Shown here piece after piece: positions 13,482-25,320 of a stretch of 64,000 nucleotides of DNA. The DNA lies in contig JAKCWW010000199.1 of NCBI GenBank assembly GCA_026260175.1, positions 6,711 through 70,710 on the forward strand, in the 5' to 3' direction. Every line of letters begins with the position of its first letter. Position 1 is the stretch's first letter. The position numbers and the translations under genes were made by a program. The notes below the pieces were generated by a model. The model worked only from the letters and a program-made list of their open reading frames with translations. It was not told where the DNA came from and made no database searches. Source of the DNA: Reticulitermes lucifugus (taxonomy: Eukaryota > Arthropoda > Insecta > Blattodea > Rhinotermitidae).

Positions 13482-13718
13482 CACTGTTTCCCAAACTTTT
13501 ATACAGCAGGATGGTAGAAAAACCGCTGCGGACCGGTACTCAGCATGCCTGCTTATTAGTGAACTAAACTACATTGTGTCACAACATACACATGTCAAGA
13601 TGCAGAATAGCAAAGCTGATTATTTGTAAGTGTCAAACATAAATACAAATAATAGTCAATATCTTGTGACCCTTCGCGGACAGGCAGAAGTCCGCGGCCC
13701 ACACTCTGAGAAACACTG
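13482..13718. mobile_element. hAT-like non-autonomous element (MITE)
   Basis: The left end CACTGTTTCCCAAAC and the right end reversed, CAGTGTTTCTCAGAGTGTGG, form imperfect terminal inverted repeats of the CAGNGTTTCTCA hAT kind. Internal GCGGACCGGTAC and GTCCGCGGCCCACA are also typical of hAT MITEs that I remember. It is 237 bp long with no ORF. The 8-bp target duplication is not recognisable, so the copy is old. Confidence 0.6.
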
Positions 13719-14134
13719 TCTTAGGGTGTAAGGATCCAGACAGCTGTGGCCTAAAATTTTACAGTCACAGATATGGATTTTGTAAAGAGAGCTACTGTGG
13801 CAACTGGATGGCTGGACAGATGGACTGCAGAGCTATTACAGATATGAAAGGTTTGAAGCTTCCACGGCGATTGTTTGGTAGTCTTCTCTGACGATCAGCA
13901 GTGTCAATTTGCAATGAAACTGTCCACTACCTTGATGTAATGTCAATCCCTGCTGGCAGTCTCTGAAACAGTGGATACGGGAAAGACAGGTCAAGGTGCT
14001 CGGTGAAGGACAGACGAATTCCAGTAGGAGGCGGGATAGCTTTGCCAATATAGCGACTAGGCTGCGGCTGACTGACCCGCAGTTGTGTTTCAATTACCAA
14101 CAGGCTCAACACACTTTCTCTGCTCGTAAGCGTC
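13719..14134. other. No recognised gene
   Basis: Unique sequence; the short minus-strand frames here overlap one another and have no domain. Confidence 0.3.
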
Positions 14135-14310
14135 CTGAAGGGCTCTAGGGCCCATCCAGCTTTCTATTCGGTAGTTACCGGTTGCTCCTTCCCTGGGGGT
14201 AAAACGGCCTGGGCGTGAAGCTGACTGCTCTCACCTCTGTCTATTGCCAAGCTTAATAACGTGTGGACCTGTACTCAAAGCCCCCATATGCCTTCATGGC
14301 GTCGTGCTTA
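14135..14310 (+). mobile_element. SINE family A, body and tail-side fragment
   Basis: GGGCCCATCCAGCTTTC, CCCTGGGGGTAAAACGGCC, GGGCGTGAAGCTGAC and CCATATGCCTTCATGGCG occur in family order. The 5' tRNA-like head is missing. Confidence 0.65.
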
Positions 14311-14934
14311 ATTAAGAACGGGGAGAAATTCATTTTACCGTAACCTTTTACGAACAGTAGAAACTGCATGGCGTAGAAGTACACGAGACGATGACCACTT
14401 AATGTGAACTGGCCTGATTCATGATACTGTATCTCCAGCATTAACTTCGAGGCTACAGAGGAGCCCACGAAAAGACCGTCAGCTGGTCAGTGCCACGGCC
14501 GTTTTTCAGACGTAGCTTCCTTCATACGTGATTACTACAGCAGGCATCTTAATCTTGTCTATCGCTGTCATATCTGACGAATATCGGTTACCACTGCTGT
14601 GTCGTATGAAAATTTAAGCGTACGGGTCTCTGGTATTGTTTTTGGTAAGACTGATTTATAATTATTTTGCATAGGCCATAGCGCCCATGTCTATAAACAG
14701 GTACACAGAGAGATAAACAGACACTACTAGAAGTATAATTAATATACTGAGCACGGCCAATTATAAAACCTGAACGGAAATACACATACACGAATACAAG
14801 ACATTTATACAAACAACGAATCACAGAAAAAAAAGATGAGGTACTTTCCAGTGCTGACTGAACATTTTAAAGATTCTTGTCACACTACAGCAGAACAAAA
14901 GTCAGTGCAACAGAAGACTACACTAATTATACTA

Positions 14935-15001
14935 TCACTACTACTACTACTACTATTACTACTACTACCACTAATAATAATAACAATAATAATAATAATA
15001 C
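14935..15001. repeat. CTA/ATA trinucleotide microsatellite
   Basis: A run of CTA units changes into ATA units. It encodes a leucine/isoleucine run in a short plus-strand frame that is not a real gene. Confidence 0.9.
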
Positions 15002-16595
15002 GGTCCTGTATTAGTGGAGCCATCGAGATGCACTGAACGTCTCAGTCCAGAGTGTTCAAAGACCGGTCATGTTGGTTGAGGATTTTATGGCAAATACCTA
15101 ATAGTACCTCAGCCTGGGCCACGACCGTTTAATTTCAAATCCTTTCCAATTAGTTAATTGCGCCAAAATGCGACGCTACATATCTTAACAAGGTCATTAA
15201 TTAAATCACAATAAACACAACTAACAAAACTGACGTGCGTAGCTTAACTACAAACCTTGTGAACTCCAAGCTTTTAACTGAAGACATGGAGCTCGGACAG
15301 ATGCTGATAAGATCAACTCTTCTTTTTCACATAACCGTCTCAATTTACGTTTTGCTCACTCCCATAAGCCTGTGACACGTCCAAAGCGAAAAAAGTTACA
15401 TTAAATATTTACATCAAATCTAAAAAGCTATTCCTGTGTCGAATAGAAAACAAAATTTTACTATTACATGCCTTTATCGTTGTCACTTAGGCTACATAGA
15501 AGTAGCCATACTTCTTGCGATTTCCCTGTACTTAATATTTCACCCCACTGCTTTATGCAAACGCCACGCTTTCAGTAACCCTCACTCATACCACCAGAAA
15601 GCTTCCGGCGCGTGAGGGATCCACGTGCGATATTGCGATTATAGTGACGCGCGGATGACACTAGAAATCGTATTTCAAAGAGACCGACCTCTCTTCATTA
15701 GCCACGGTGACATTTAATTGCAACCAGCGGACTAGCTTATTATTGCCTGTATTGGGTAAATACTGTTACCAGCTGAATCACTTCTGCTGAGAATGTATTA
15801 CCCATTCGGAATATCCAGACTTGCTATTTTGATTAGACTTGCGTTGGCCTTCCTCACTCAAACGAGTAGACTACTGTGACAGGAAACACCTACAAAATTA
15901 CCCCAACTGTAGGTCTGTAATTCTTAGTTGCCTTGTCACCAATACGAATCGACGATCGCAGAGAACAGTTTAAAACCCACTGTTTTATTTTAGATCACGG
16001 ACCCAAGTTGGTTTCAAGGTGCGAAGGACTTCCATCCTGACTAAGGATATTTATGGTTTCCCCTCACCTCCTACAGACACTTAATAGAAAATTACCCTTC
16101 AGTCAGGCCACATCCGCTTCATTCTACATCGTATAAACTTCACCACTACCCGTTTTATCTCATTCCTGTACGAAACGTTAGACTCTGATCTTGCAAACTC
16201 TGCAACGAAAAAGGTGGAGGATTTCTTGATTAGCGTCTGAAGTCGGACATTGGTCTGTGGATGTGAGAAACGGTAGGTCGACTGCTTGGACTTGGGATGT
16301 GTGTCACATGCCTCACATCTTCACAGCTAGTTGGAGACACTTTGTCGTCGTCACCATTATCATCATAATCATCATCATTACATGCACGGACAGTGTGAAC
16401 TATTGTTCATCACATAGCGACAACTTTACCTTTACGTTTAGCGCAAGTTAAAATGTACTTTGCCGACCATTTAACTGTGAACCCCACGGCAGATGCATTG
16501 GCGTGCGGCACTCACGTCAACTGGACAGCGCCAGGCACATACAGTAGGCGTACTGACTGTGGCGTGCATCTTCGGAGTTCCCTAATAACTGAAAC
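15002..16595. other. No recognised gene
   Basis: Mostly unique. Positions 15600-15660 are richer in CpG (CTTCCGGCGCGTGAGG, GTGACGCGCGGATGAC) than their surroundings and could be a conserved regulatory patch, but nothing specific is seen. A short CAT/ATC repeat is at 16355-16380. Confidence 0.3.
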
Positions 16596-16599
16596 TGTG

Positions 16600-16960
16600 A
16601 GCAAGAAAGCGAAATATACAGAAGCTTAGAAATAGAGAAACAAGAAGCCACGAATGACAAGATCAAAAAGCAGGCAAGAAAGCAAGAAAAGATGAACAAA
16701 GGAAAGAAAGAGGAAAGGAAGGAATGAAGGATGCAAGCAGGCAAGCAAGCAAAGCAAGCAAAAAAGAACAAAAAAAAGAAAGAATGAAGCAAAGCAGAAC
16801 AAATCACTACAAAGAAAAAGAAAAAAAAAGGAATATAAGTAGGGAAGATGCTGGAAAGGGAATCAAATATAGGGCGAAGGAAGGAAGAAACAAGAAAACG
16901 AGAAAACTAAGAAACGAAAGCAACAGCATAATTCCGGAGAAAATTAACTGCTAATATCTT
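16600..16960 (+). repeat. Long degenerate purine-rich (GAAA/GCAA) tract
   Basis: About 360 bp almost entirely of A and G with scattered C, built from GAAA, GGAA and GCAA units. The lysine/arginine-rich frame inside it is a by-product. Confidence 0.8.
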
Positions 16961-17505
16961 GCAGTTTTTATCTCGCTGAAAGATTGGCGTCTTCATTATT
17001 TTCGTAAAACTACAGTAATTGTTAACACAAAAGAGATGGTACGATAAACCATGAAAACAAGCGTACTTAATTTTGTTAAATCTAATTTGAATATAATTAG
17101 CCGGCACTATAAATTATCCGTTGCAACAATTGTGCATATTTGAGCCATTTACACGCGCACTCTTACAGCTCACGCTTCAAGAATTATTGTTTCATTCATA
17201 TTATATAAACAAGCTGGCAGTTCAAAAAGTTTGGAGAATTAAGACGTAACTTAAACACGTTTCTTAGGGAGACTAGAAAGGGCATGTGAGGTAAATTGGA
17301 ACTGTTTAGTGTTGAGTCTTTGTCTCTCAGCATTACTTGTTTCTCCTAACCATACAACTGTTTACTGTCCCATAGTCGGCAGTGACCAAAGTGCAGGTGT
17401 TAGGCACCAGCTTGCACTTGCTATTTTGGGAATATCTCGACAAGAGTAAATGTGTAATTCTTGTCGGTATGTTAAACACTTTGTGACACGCAGAGCTAAG
17501 AACTT
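16961..17505. other. No recognised gene
   Basis: AT-rich unique sequence between the purine tract and the first sense-strand LINE relic. Confidence 0.3.
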
Positions 17506-17730
17506 AAAGTAATATTTGGGAGATGCAGGCGTAAATGGGAAGGCTAATGTTAAAATGGTTCATAAAGGATCAGGATATTGTGGTGCTGACTGGGTTCTTC
17601 TTAACCAGGAGGATCAAATGGTGGGATTTTTTAAAAATGGTAATGAACATTTAGAAACAACAACATGCAGCGCACTTATTGACCAGCTGAGCGAGTAACA
17701 ACTTCTCAAATGGGCATCTACTCCATGAAG
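17506..17730 (+). mobile_element. LINE 3' end, sense, frameshifted
   Basis: A frame reading NVKMVHKGSG then CGADWVLLNQEDQ corresponds to the family's NIKMDLKE...DWIxLAQDRxxW tail, with the RRKWEG part in a shifted frame just before. It is followed by the 3'UTR landmarks GACCAGCTGAGCGAG, CTTCTCAA and CTCCATGAAG. Confidence 0.7.
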
Positions 17731-18324
17731 TTAATAAATCATCACCGAATAAGGAAAGAAGCAAACCAAATGGCATTCCAGATCATACGTGATTTAGGAG
17801 TCTGCATTGTAGCTCTGTGATAATGTGTTTGAGTGAACATAAGGGAACAAAATATATATTTATTGGAGAAAGTTTACAATGCAGTTTTACCAAGTATTCC
17901 GGCTAACGTGCAGGAAATTCACTGAGATGTAGCAGAAAAAATGGCGCAGAGCACAGCATAAGTGACACAGCAATATTAAACTTTAAACCCTTACATATAT
18001 CACAATGCGAAATATCCCATCAGACGTTTCGTCACGAAAAGTTATTAAGTTTTAACCATTTTATTTAATGAGTTAAATCAATATACGACCAGCAGTGGTG
18101 CAGCATGGCTCTATGACATAGCTTAGCATTTATTATTCCAGCGTCACCAGACGTGGACCCAACTCCATTTATTTCTTTACTTATGGATGAACCCTCTTGT
18201 TTCTTTATATATGAGTCATGCTCAGCATGTGACGTGATGTTCCATATTTGCAACAGTAATTTCTTTGTCGTTACGTTTTTTCATACGTATGGTATAGCAA
18301 AAGGTATGTTTTGAAAATGACTAC

Positions 18325-18606
18325 TGCAGCTGGGCATGTTGAACGCATTCGAGGAAGAGAATATATGCGGGATTGCGGTTGGAAAAACTGAAGGAAAGAG
18401 ACCGCTTGTAAGACCTAGGCGTAGATGGGAGGGTAATATTCAAACGGATCGTAAATCAGTAGGATTGGAGGAGGTAAACTGGATTCACCTGGCTGAGTGG
18501 CGAACTCTTGTAAAAACGGTAGTGAACTTCCGTGTTACATAAAGGCAAGGGATTTGTTGACCAGCTGAAGAATTATTAGCTTCTCAAGAAAGATGTTCCT
18601 CGATGC
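18325..18606 (+). pseudogene. LINE 3' end with the best-preserved ORF terminus
   Basis: The frame at 18336-18542 reads GKRPLVRPRRRWEGNI, then LEEVNWIHLAEWRTL, and ends FRVT before TAA. This is the C-terminal tail that follows the reverse transcriptase domain in many insect non-LTR elements, where the usual form is GKRPLGRPRRRWEDNIK...MNLRVP. The 3'UTR then gives GACCAGCTGAAGAATTATTA and CTTCTCAAGAAAG. Only the last part of the ORF is present. The LINE clade cannot be decided from this tail. Confidence 0.8.
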
Positions 18607-18946
18607 AGTTGCTTACTTAGGCTACAGAGGGAAGCAAGGTCCGAAAACGACTAATGCAACACACTCTGCTTCAACAAGTGCAGAAAGATTGAAACCTTAC
18701 AGCAATAGGCGTAGTATATGAACAGAGTAATCTACTTATTCAATACTTATAACAATTTTAGTTTTCTCTACTGGAAAACTGTTAGCATTAAGCCTGAGGA
18801 CGATGCTTACACCACGTTTGTTACCTGCAAAAATATGATTAAATTACAACTGTATACGTGTACTGGAAGTTGCCCGTTGTCTAAGGGCCATTTGACACAC
18901 ATGGCGTTTTGGGTATCGGCTCGTATTATTATAACATAACATAACA

Positions 18947-19133
18947 TCCATGGAGCAGAGTCCTTCTTGAGAAGCTAACAGGTCGTCAGCTAGTCAAGAA
19001 ATTCCCCGNNNNNNNNNNNNNNNNNNNNNNNNNNNNNNNNNNNNNNNNNNNNNNNNNNGCGTTTTATGGAACCCGAAGGTTCATTACCGCACTCACAAGA
19101 GCCCGCCACCTGTCCCTATTATTACATTATACT
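18947..19133 (-). mobile_element. LINE 3' end, antisense, interrupted by an N gap
   Basis: CATCCATGGAGCAGAGTCC, TTCTTGAGAAGCTAACAGG and TAGTCAAGAAATTCC precede the gap. GCGTTTTATGGAACCCGAAG and CCCGCCACCTGTCCC follow it. It looks close to consensus. A short CATAACATAA repeat at its left edge is probably the element's 3' tail. It lies tail-to-tail with the sense copy at 18325. Confidence 0.8.
19009..19058. other. Assembly gap (50 N)
   Basis: Exactly 50 N, probably a default gap length, placed inside a near-consensus LINE copy where assembly is hard. Confidence 0.95.
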
Positions 19134-20340
19134 GAGAGATTATATACTATTTTTTATTTTACGTTAAGTGGCGACAGTTGAAGTACAACAGGAGAGCATT
19201 TTTGAATAACAAACTATTACGCTAACCGCTACACCACTGACTTCAGAAGGTTAGTATAGGCTCTGCCAAAAACCTTAGGACAAGGGTACAGCCACATGTT
19301 GAAACGTGTTTATATCAAACCTGAATACAGGGGCACAGCTGACGGGCAAAAAGTGTGTATATCAAAGCTGAAGACAAGGTTCCAGCCCAAAAATCGACAA
19401 CTGTGTACATCAAAGCTTAAGACGGAAGTACAACCGACGTTGTGTACAATAACTGTACCTCAGACAATAAGCAGTGTGAGACATAATAATGATATAATGA
19501 ATAAAGGACTGTCACAAACCTTAAGCGAAGCAAGTTCTAATGATCTGCACAGAATTTAGACCACTGTCAAATCACCATACCAAATTCCACACACAAAGTA
19601 CATGGTCCAACAGTTACTGCTATCAAACAGAAAGCTAAATACAGGCCTACGTTCCTCACGGACGACAGATTTTTCACATTTTAAACACCAATCTGACCTT
19701 TTTCTTTTAACGAAGCTAGTATCGCGTCCATCTCAGCAGTTGACACAATTCCTATGTCAGTATCACTAATGACATACAAATACGATTTCAGCAAGGCCCT
19801 ACCCATTCTACATTTTCCAAGGTTATCCTGTGTTTTAAGTCCCTTCGGTTTATACTGCAGAATCCGTATCGGTATTATTTCATCACTCAATTTATGCAAC
19901 TGGTTTATCATATTCTGTATTCATCTACACTTTAACTTGTACTGACGATACTTTTCTAGTATAGTTTAGTCTAGTGAAACCTGTATCTAAGCTCTACTGA
20001 TTGTACTCGTATGTCTATGTATGTCTCTTGCTGTAACTGTCCAACATTAATTAAAATTTCAAATTTTCTTAATCCTAGTCCCAGTTTTTAAGACCCTCCT
20101 TAAGACAACACACATTCGATCATCTACAATGAGTTTGTTCTTACGCAGGGTAGGCCTAAATCTGTCGAATGCACGTTTTATGACATTTTCTAGAAAAATA
20201 AATGAAATATATAACCATACATTTAGCAAAGTTTGCGTCGCTTACGCGTCAGCAGTTCACCCTCGTCCTATTTCAGTATTACTGATGGTAAAAATTTACG
20301 TTACTTGTACCGTACATTTTCAACCGTAATTTCAACAAAA
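19134..20340. other. No recognised gene
   Basis: Positions 19290-19440 contain loose internal repeats (ATATCAAACCTGAA, ATATCAAAGCTGAA, ACATCAAAGCTTAA about 50 bp apart), possibly a decayed short tandem array. The frame over it at 19296-19559 is a repeat artefact. Confidence 0.4.
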
Positions 20341-20400
20341 GAGCCCCTGAAGATGAGCCTTATATAGGCTGGAAACATGTTGGGCAACATTTAATAAAAA
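20341..20400 (+). repeat. Retroelement 3'-tail motif
   Basis: CCCCTGAAGATGAGCC, then TTATATAGGCTGGAAACATG, then ATTTAATAAAAATTGTG follows the 'CTGAAGATG...short hairpin...GAAACATGT' pattern seen at the 3' ends of many invertebrate retroelements. GCCTTATATAGGC forms the small hairpin. The coding part is absent. Confidence 0.5.
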
Positions 20401-20721
20401 TTGTGTTAAATAACATATACTGTGTACATTTGTCTGCATAACATATATATGATGGTAAACAATTAATATTTCCGGTTGCACTCCAAAGGCACAGCGTCCG
20501 TGTAAATTTCCATACCGTCTACTGATTCAGCAGTCACGTGGATGAATAGGCACATCGTAGGCACATGCACACAAACTTCATTCTGCACAAAAGAGGCTAC
20601 CTCCCTTCTTTTCTGTTGCCTGTACGTAGGATCTAGACTAAATAAGAATCGTACGACAAAAATCAATCCCATTTTGTCATTTTATGGGGGACATTTGCAG
20701 GTGATGCTATCATGTGTAGCA

Positions 20722-20985
20722 GGCGTGAGAAATGCAGCGACCACACAAATGTCTGGTCAAATTATTGAAGGTAAGAGACCACTTCAGATTAATATGCCTA
20801 GATGGGAAGATAATATTAAAATGGATTTTAAAACATTTTGTTTGAATTTATGGTCGGAATTAATCTGGTTCAAGATAAGAAATATTTACTTTACGGGCCA
20901 CTGAACTTTCAGGTTCAATAAAAGGCGGTGAATATGTTGTGTAAATGAGCAATTATTAGCTTTTCAAGAAGAGAAAGTTTTGTAC
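20722..20985 (+). pseudogene. LINE 3' end, sense
   Basis: The frame reads RNAATTQMSG, then EGKRPLQINMPRWEDNIKMD, matching the family tail RNAYRxLxGKPEGKRPLGRPRRRWEDNIKMD. Then come the 3'UTR landmarks ATTATTAGCTTTTCAAGAAG. The start of the 120-codon frame at 20542 lies outside the LINE match. Confidence 0.8.
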
Positions 20986-21059
20986 CAAGTTAAGGGCTGA
21001 GACAGCGGTTTAACTAGCAACAGAGGCAGAAATCTTTCTCTTGGCCAACACGCATAACG

Positions 21060-21235
21060 GACTCATACATCCCACCCCAGCCTCCTATGAACAGGGTACA
21101 CGGAATTAAAGTGGTCAAAGCGTGAATTTGATGGCTCATCCCCTTCTGGTGCCGGTGTTATCATGCGCTGAGCTTCACGTCCACTCCCCATACATCTTCA
21201 TTTCATGACGCTTAGACACAGGGACAACTTCAAAT
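21060..21235 (+). mobile_element. SINE family A, body fragment
   Basis: CACCCCAGCCTCCTATGAAC, AAGCGTGAATTTGATGGCTC and CTCCCCATACATCTTCAT are in family order. The head is missing. Confidence 0.6.
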
Positions 21236-21404
21236 ACTTTAAGTTTTCTTTCAAGAACTTCCGGACTACCGTGAGAAAAATCTTAGCCCCTTAACTTAAA
21301 AACTTCAAGCAACTCTATATTCCTTCTTTGGGCTTTCTAAACACATTCCAAGATCAAAGATATCTGATGGAAAATCTATCCCTGTACGCGCCACCAAGTC
21401 TTGT

Positions 21405-21615
21405 GGGGGAGTGGAGGTACAGCTCCACTCAGTCTTTACGTCGGCACTAGATGTTAAGTAGTGAGATTCAGGCCCCGGCCGCTTTACCCCCGCGAAATAG
21501 TTCCCGTTACACAGTGACTAACAGGATGCGTATAATGCAGAGCCGATCTGAGCGCTATGGCGAAGAGAAAACCCTTTTGCCTTTGCCGGGTGTCGATCCA
21601 CAATTCCTGTGGTTG
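21405..21615 (-). mobile_element. SINE family A, antisense
   Basis: GGAGTGGAGGTACAGCTCC, GGCACTAGATG and CCCCGGCCGCTTTACCCCC match the copies at 60903 and 22362. The head side continues to about 21615, with a decayed B box (complement of TGTCGATCC). Confidence 0.7.
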
Positions 21616-22361
21616 TCTGCAGTGTTATGATTTTCGTACCAGATTTTATTACAATCTGCTACATTAGAGTAGTTAATAAGTTAATGGGGGTTGGAGGCGT
21701 GGACGGACACGATGATGTGATAAAATCGTAACTTTGTCTTTGCGCATAACGTCAGCAAAGTAAGTTACAGCGTGAGGAGAGTTTGAAATGTAAAGGCAGT
21801 GTTTTATGTTTGACAGGTAACAAATAATTGACTGGTATATCGGCGGTATATTGCGTATGTGAAATAACTTGCCAGCAGGACTAATGTTTTGAACTAGGCT
21901 AGTATCCCCGTCATAACACGGATTACTTTGATGTTGTGTACCGCCGCTAGGTATACATACACAGTTCATACTTAGAGTGGTGACGGGGGTTGAGTTCGTG
22001 CCGGATTATCCACAACGTTTGAGCAATCCTCACCCCTTCAACGAACGCATGCGTACAGCTCCGCTGTCACGCATATATTGTCACGCAGATTAGGCTCGTT
22101 TAGAACAGTCGTGTGACCCTCCCAGCATATTTGCATTGCATGTTGCATAACATGGTCGGCGAAGGTCTAATGAGATTATGATGCCAGCAGCCAGCAATGG
22201 GGGAGAAACAATATGGCGGAAGGGTTCATGATAACTGCCAGTGTCCTTAGAGGTCTGCAGCAGACATCCTTAAATTTGAACGCACAAGGAATGGACGAAA
22301 CTTAGCGCTTTAACAAGGCTTGTAGAATAGGACAAACTCTTGGTGAATGATTAGAAAATGG

Positions 22362-22660
22362 TAAAGGTTAAAAGGTAAAGTTCATCCTATAACATGCCAT
22401 GAAGGCACGGGGGGGGGAGGAAGGGTAGACTTATACCTCTACTCTTTCTTTAACCTCGGCGTCAGATTGGGAGTGGGTGGTCAGTACCACGCAACGGCCG
22501 CTTTACTCCCGGAAAAGAGACCTGTACCCCTTGTACAGGGGGCTCGGTGAGCCCCAGGGTCAGTCTGAACGGGTCCGGAAAATCTCGCCACCACGGGGTT
22601 CAAACCACAATCATACAACCCGGAGCGAGTCGCTATACCGAGCACGCGATCGCGGCCACC
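22362..22660 (-). mobile_element. SINE family A, full length with target-site duplication
   Basis: The left end is the GTAAAGG tail complement. The right end is a tRNA-like head whose complement contains GTGGTTTGAACCCCG (B box). The flanks ATTAGAAAATGG (22350-22361) and ATTATAAAATGG (22661-22672) match at 11 of 12 positions and look like a target-site duplication. The plus-strand frame across it (PLYSRKRDLYPLYR, then SERVRKISPPRGS) is a SINE pseudo-protein. Confidence 0.85.
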
Positions 22661-23299
22661 ATTATAAAATGGCAAGAATGAAAGCAGTAAACCACATCCT
22701 GTGAATTGACAAGCTCACCGTACATAATAAATACCAAAACACGTGGGGCTATACAACTGTCAACTTTTAATTAAATTGTGTTTTCCAGAAACTATGTGAG
22801 GATATTTAATCATTATAATGTTCGAGTGAAAATCAATTACTGTACGTATAACTAAAGCCGGGATGAACAAATTTTACAAAACTCTGGGAGATACATTAAA
22901 ATTATAGGCGCCAAAAGGGTGATACAAAGCCACTTCCAAACTGAGGACCCACAAATATTAGGCGACACCGTACAAAATCGGTGACCTGGCGCTCGGGATT
23001 TGAGCACCCGTGATGTGACCACTGCAAAACTCTGCGTACATAAGATAACATATCACAAAATATCGGGCACATAGGAATGATAATTCTCTGCTTACATAGA
23101 CAGACACGTCACAGAAAGATAGGCAGGCGAAAACCCCAAATTCTCTACTTACATAAAAAGACATAACGTATAAGAACGGGCACATAGAAGCATGCGTACA
23201 GCGGACTTGATAATAAGAAAGCATTCCATTTGAAAGCGTTTTGTTTAACAAGACTGTCAACTTCTAGGATATTATAGTGTCGATGGTAAATGACTGAAA

Positions 23300-23410
23300 T
23301 GGAGTATAGAGCACTGGCAGAATAATTCTGACAAGGGAAACCTGAAGTACCCGAAGAGAAAATTGTCCCAGAGCCACTTTGTCCACCGAAAATCCAACTA
23401 GGACGCAGAA
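23300..23410 (-). mobile_element. SINE family B fragment, antisense
   Basis: TGACAAGGGAAACCTGAAGT, ACCCGAAGAGAAAATTGTCC and CACTTTGTCCACC align with the copy at 32014. The head is missing or too decayed to define. Confidence 0.65.
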
Positions 23411-24984
23411 AGGAACATCAGTAGGCGAACATGCCTAACCTGTAGTCCGTAGGATCTTTAATGTCGATGTGTCATAGATGTTTGTGTAGCTTCGAATGAC
23501 AAAAAAATGTGGGGGCGACGAATACAGAAGTCCGATGAAGGACTAACTGACTCCTATTGCAAGATACAATTCCATTATTCAACTGGCGGAAGGCACAACA
23601 GTCCTCTTATCAGGATATAAACTGAGATTCGGACCTCACACCTCCCGAATACGTAGCAGCCGTGTTAACCACCACCACACAACGTTCGGTGGGCTGTACT
23701 TTAGTCGTTGTTGCTTGATTTTGTTACTGACGATTTGTCAAACACGCAGGTTATTTAGATCATGATGTCAGTAAACGGTGGGTTAAGAAAGCAGCGTCTA
23801 TAATCGCTTGGCATTCTGTTAGATTCTGAGCGTTAAAGCTATTTGCTTTACGGCAATAAAATTAGTTCAAATATTTCAGATTAGATGCAATTAGATTCCT
23901 TGCAACTGTCCTGTCGTGTGGCCTATTACACTTAGCTTGTTATTCAAATAATCGCAATGACTTTTCTAATTTCGTGGGACGGTTCTTCACATGTGTGACA
24001 GTAGTTTGCATCACTGGAACGGGAAGACGCCCAGTGGCCTAATGATTCCAATTGCATGCATTTATATCTCAGCATTTTCCTGAAGGAACTGATAAAACCC
24101 CATGTAACTTATAGTTCGGTACAACCGACACGCGGACCGAGATTTGAACCCGGGACAACATTACGAATACGGAGTAGGAGTGTTAAACACAGCAGCGCGA
24201 CGTGCTGTGTTATGGTACATACCGATATAAAACTAAAATATCGGTATGACGTGTCAGTAACGCACAGTATTTTATTGAGCAGATTGTGGTCTGGTTACTG
24301 GCACAGCAGCAAGGTGGGATGTTGTGACATTCGGACAAAACCCAGCCTGCGTGAATGTTATAATAAAGGTAGTAAAACATAGCGTATAGATCCATTGCAC
24401 GTGTAATGGGTCGCAAGAGTGGTCAGAATTTATGATGATGCCATCCGAGTGGTTATCAGCGGTAGCAACGGAGAACTTGGCATATTCATGAATCATACAA
24501 ACTGTAATGGAAGCCATCATACCTGTAGAAAAGANGGAGGGGTCATTTCGAGAGCTGAACACAGAACAATGGGTTTTCGTTTCACTTTTAAAAAAGCGGA
24601 AGTATTCATAATATAGGCTGAGGCAAGTCACAGGTAATTGGAGACGCAGCACAAAATAGACAAAGACAGGGTAGGACTGCGTCGAGTGGTGGACGCTGAA
24701 AAATTGGACTGCGCTCTGTGTCTGGCACAGATTTTGTCATTATGACACGAATACTAACTGCATGCTCATCAGAGAACATCCTGTTTTGAGGCAAGGTGTC
24801 TAGGCTGTCACACGTGCAAGTATCACGTAATTTTATATCGTTATAAGACCCCCCACATTTGACATAATTGATTTCAGTCCATCTTGTCACGCGATTATAC
24901 GTCATCATCATCATCACCATCTAAGTCTACAGAGAAAAGCTCCCCTTTAAATGCTGACAGTCGCTCAGATACTCAATAAATTCC
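23411..24984. other. No gene; tRNA-like relics and a hairpin
   Basis: GAGATTTGAACCCGGGACAA at about 24140 is the complement of a good B box and may be an unassigned SINE head. A hairpin with perfect 11-bp arms, CATACCGATAT (24218-24228) and ATATCGGTATG (24238-24248), follows. One unresolved base is at 24535. Confidence 0.45.
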
Positions 24985-25320
24985 ACGCCACTTACGTTCC
25001 CAAAGGTTTTCATCTGAACCAGTTAAATCAGTCCACATCTCTAAATCCGTTACTTTGAGATCCATTTTAACATTACCGTCCCATCTACATCTAGTTTCCC
25101 AAGTCGTTTCTTCCCTTCAGGTCTTCAACAAAAATTATGTATACATTTCTCATTTCCCTCTATGTGTAAGCCTAGTACATGCCCTAACGCATCGTCCTTG
25201 ATTTAACAACCCAATTACTGTCTGGCAAAAAATACGGAATAAAACACTTCTCTATACGCTGTTTCATAAGTCGGCCTGTGCTGTTCTCTGTTAGGTCCAA
25301 ATATTCTCCTCGTTTGAGAC
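24985..25320 (-). mobile_element. LINE 3' region, antisense, decayed
   Basis: AATCAGTCCACATCTC, GAGATCCATTTTAACATTAC, CCCATCTACATCTAGTTTCC and TAGTACATGCCCTAACGC follow family order. GGTCCAAATATTCTCCTCG near 25290 probably continues it. The terminal UTR is lost. Confidence 0.7.

Noticed and set aside
16724-16954. Lys/Arg-rich 76-codon frame resembling a nuclear protein
   Set aside because: It is a translation of the purine tract.
22477-22704. 75-codon open frame with Arg/Tyr-rich sequence
   Set aside because: It is a reading of the antisense family A SINE; the target duplication flanks it.
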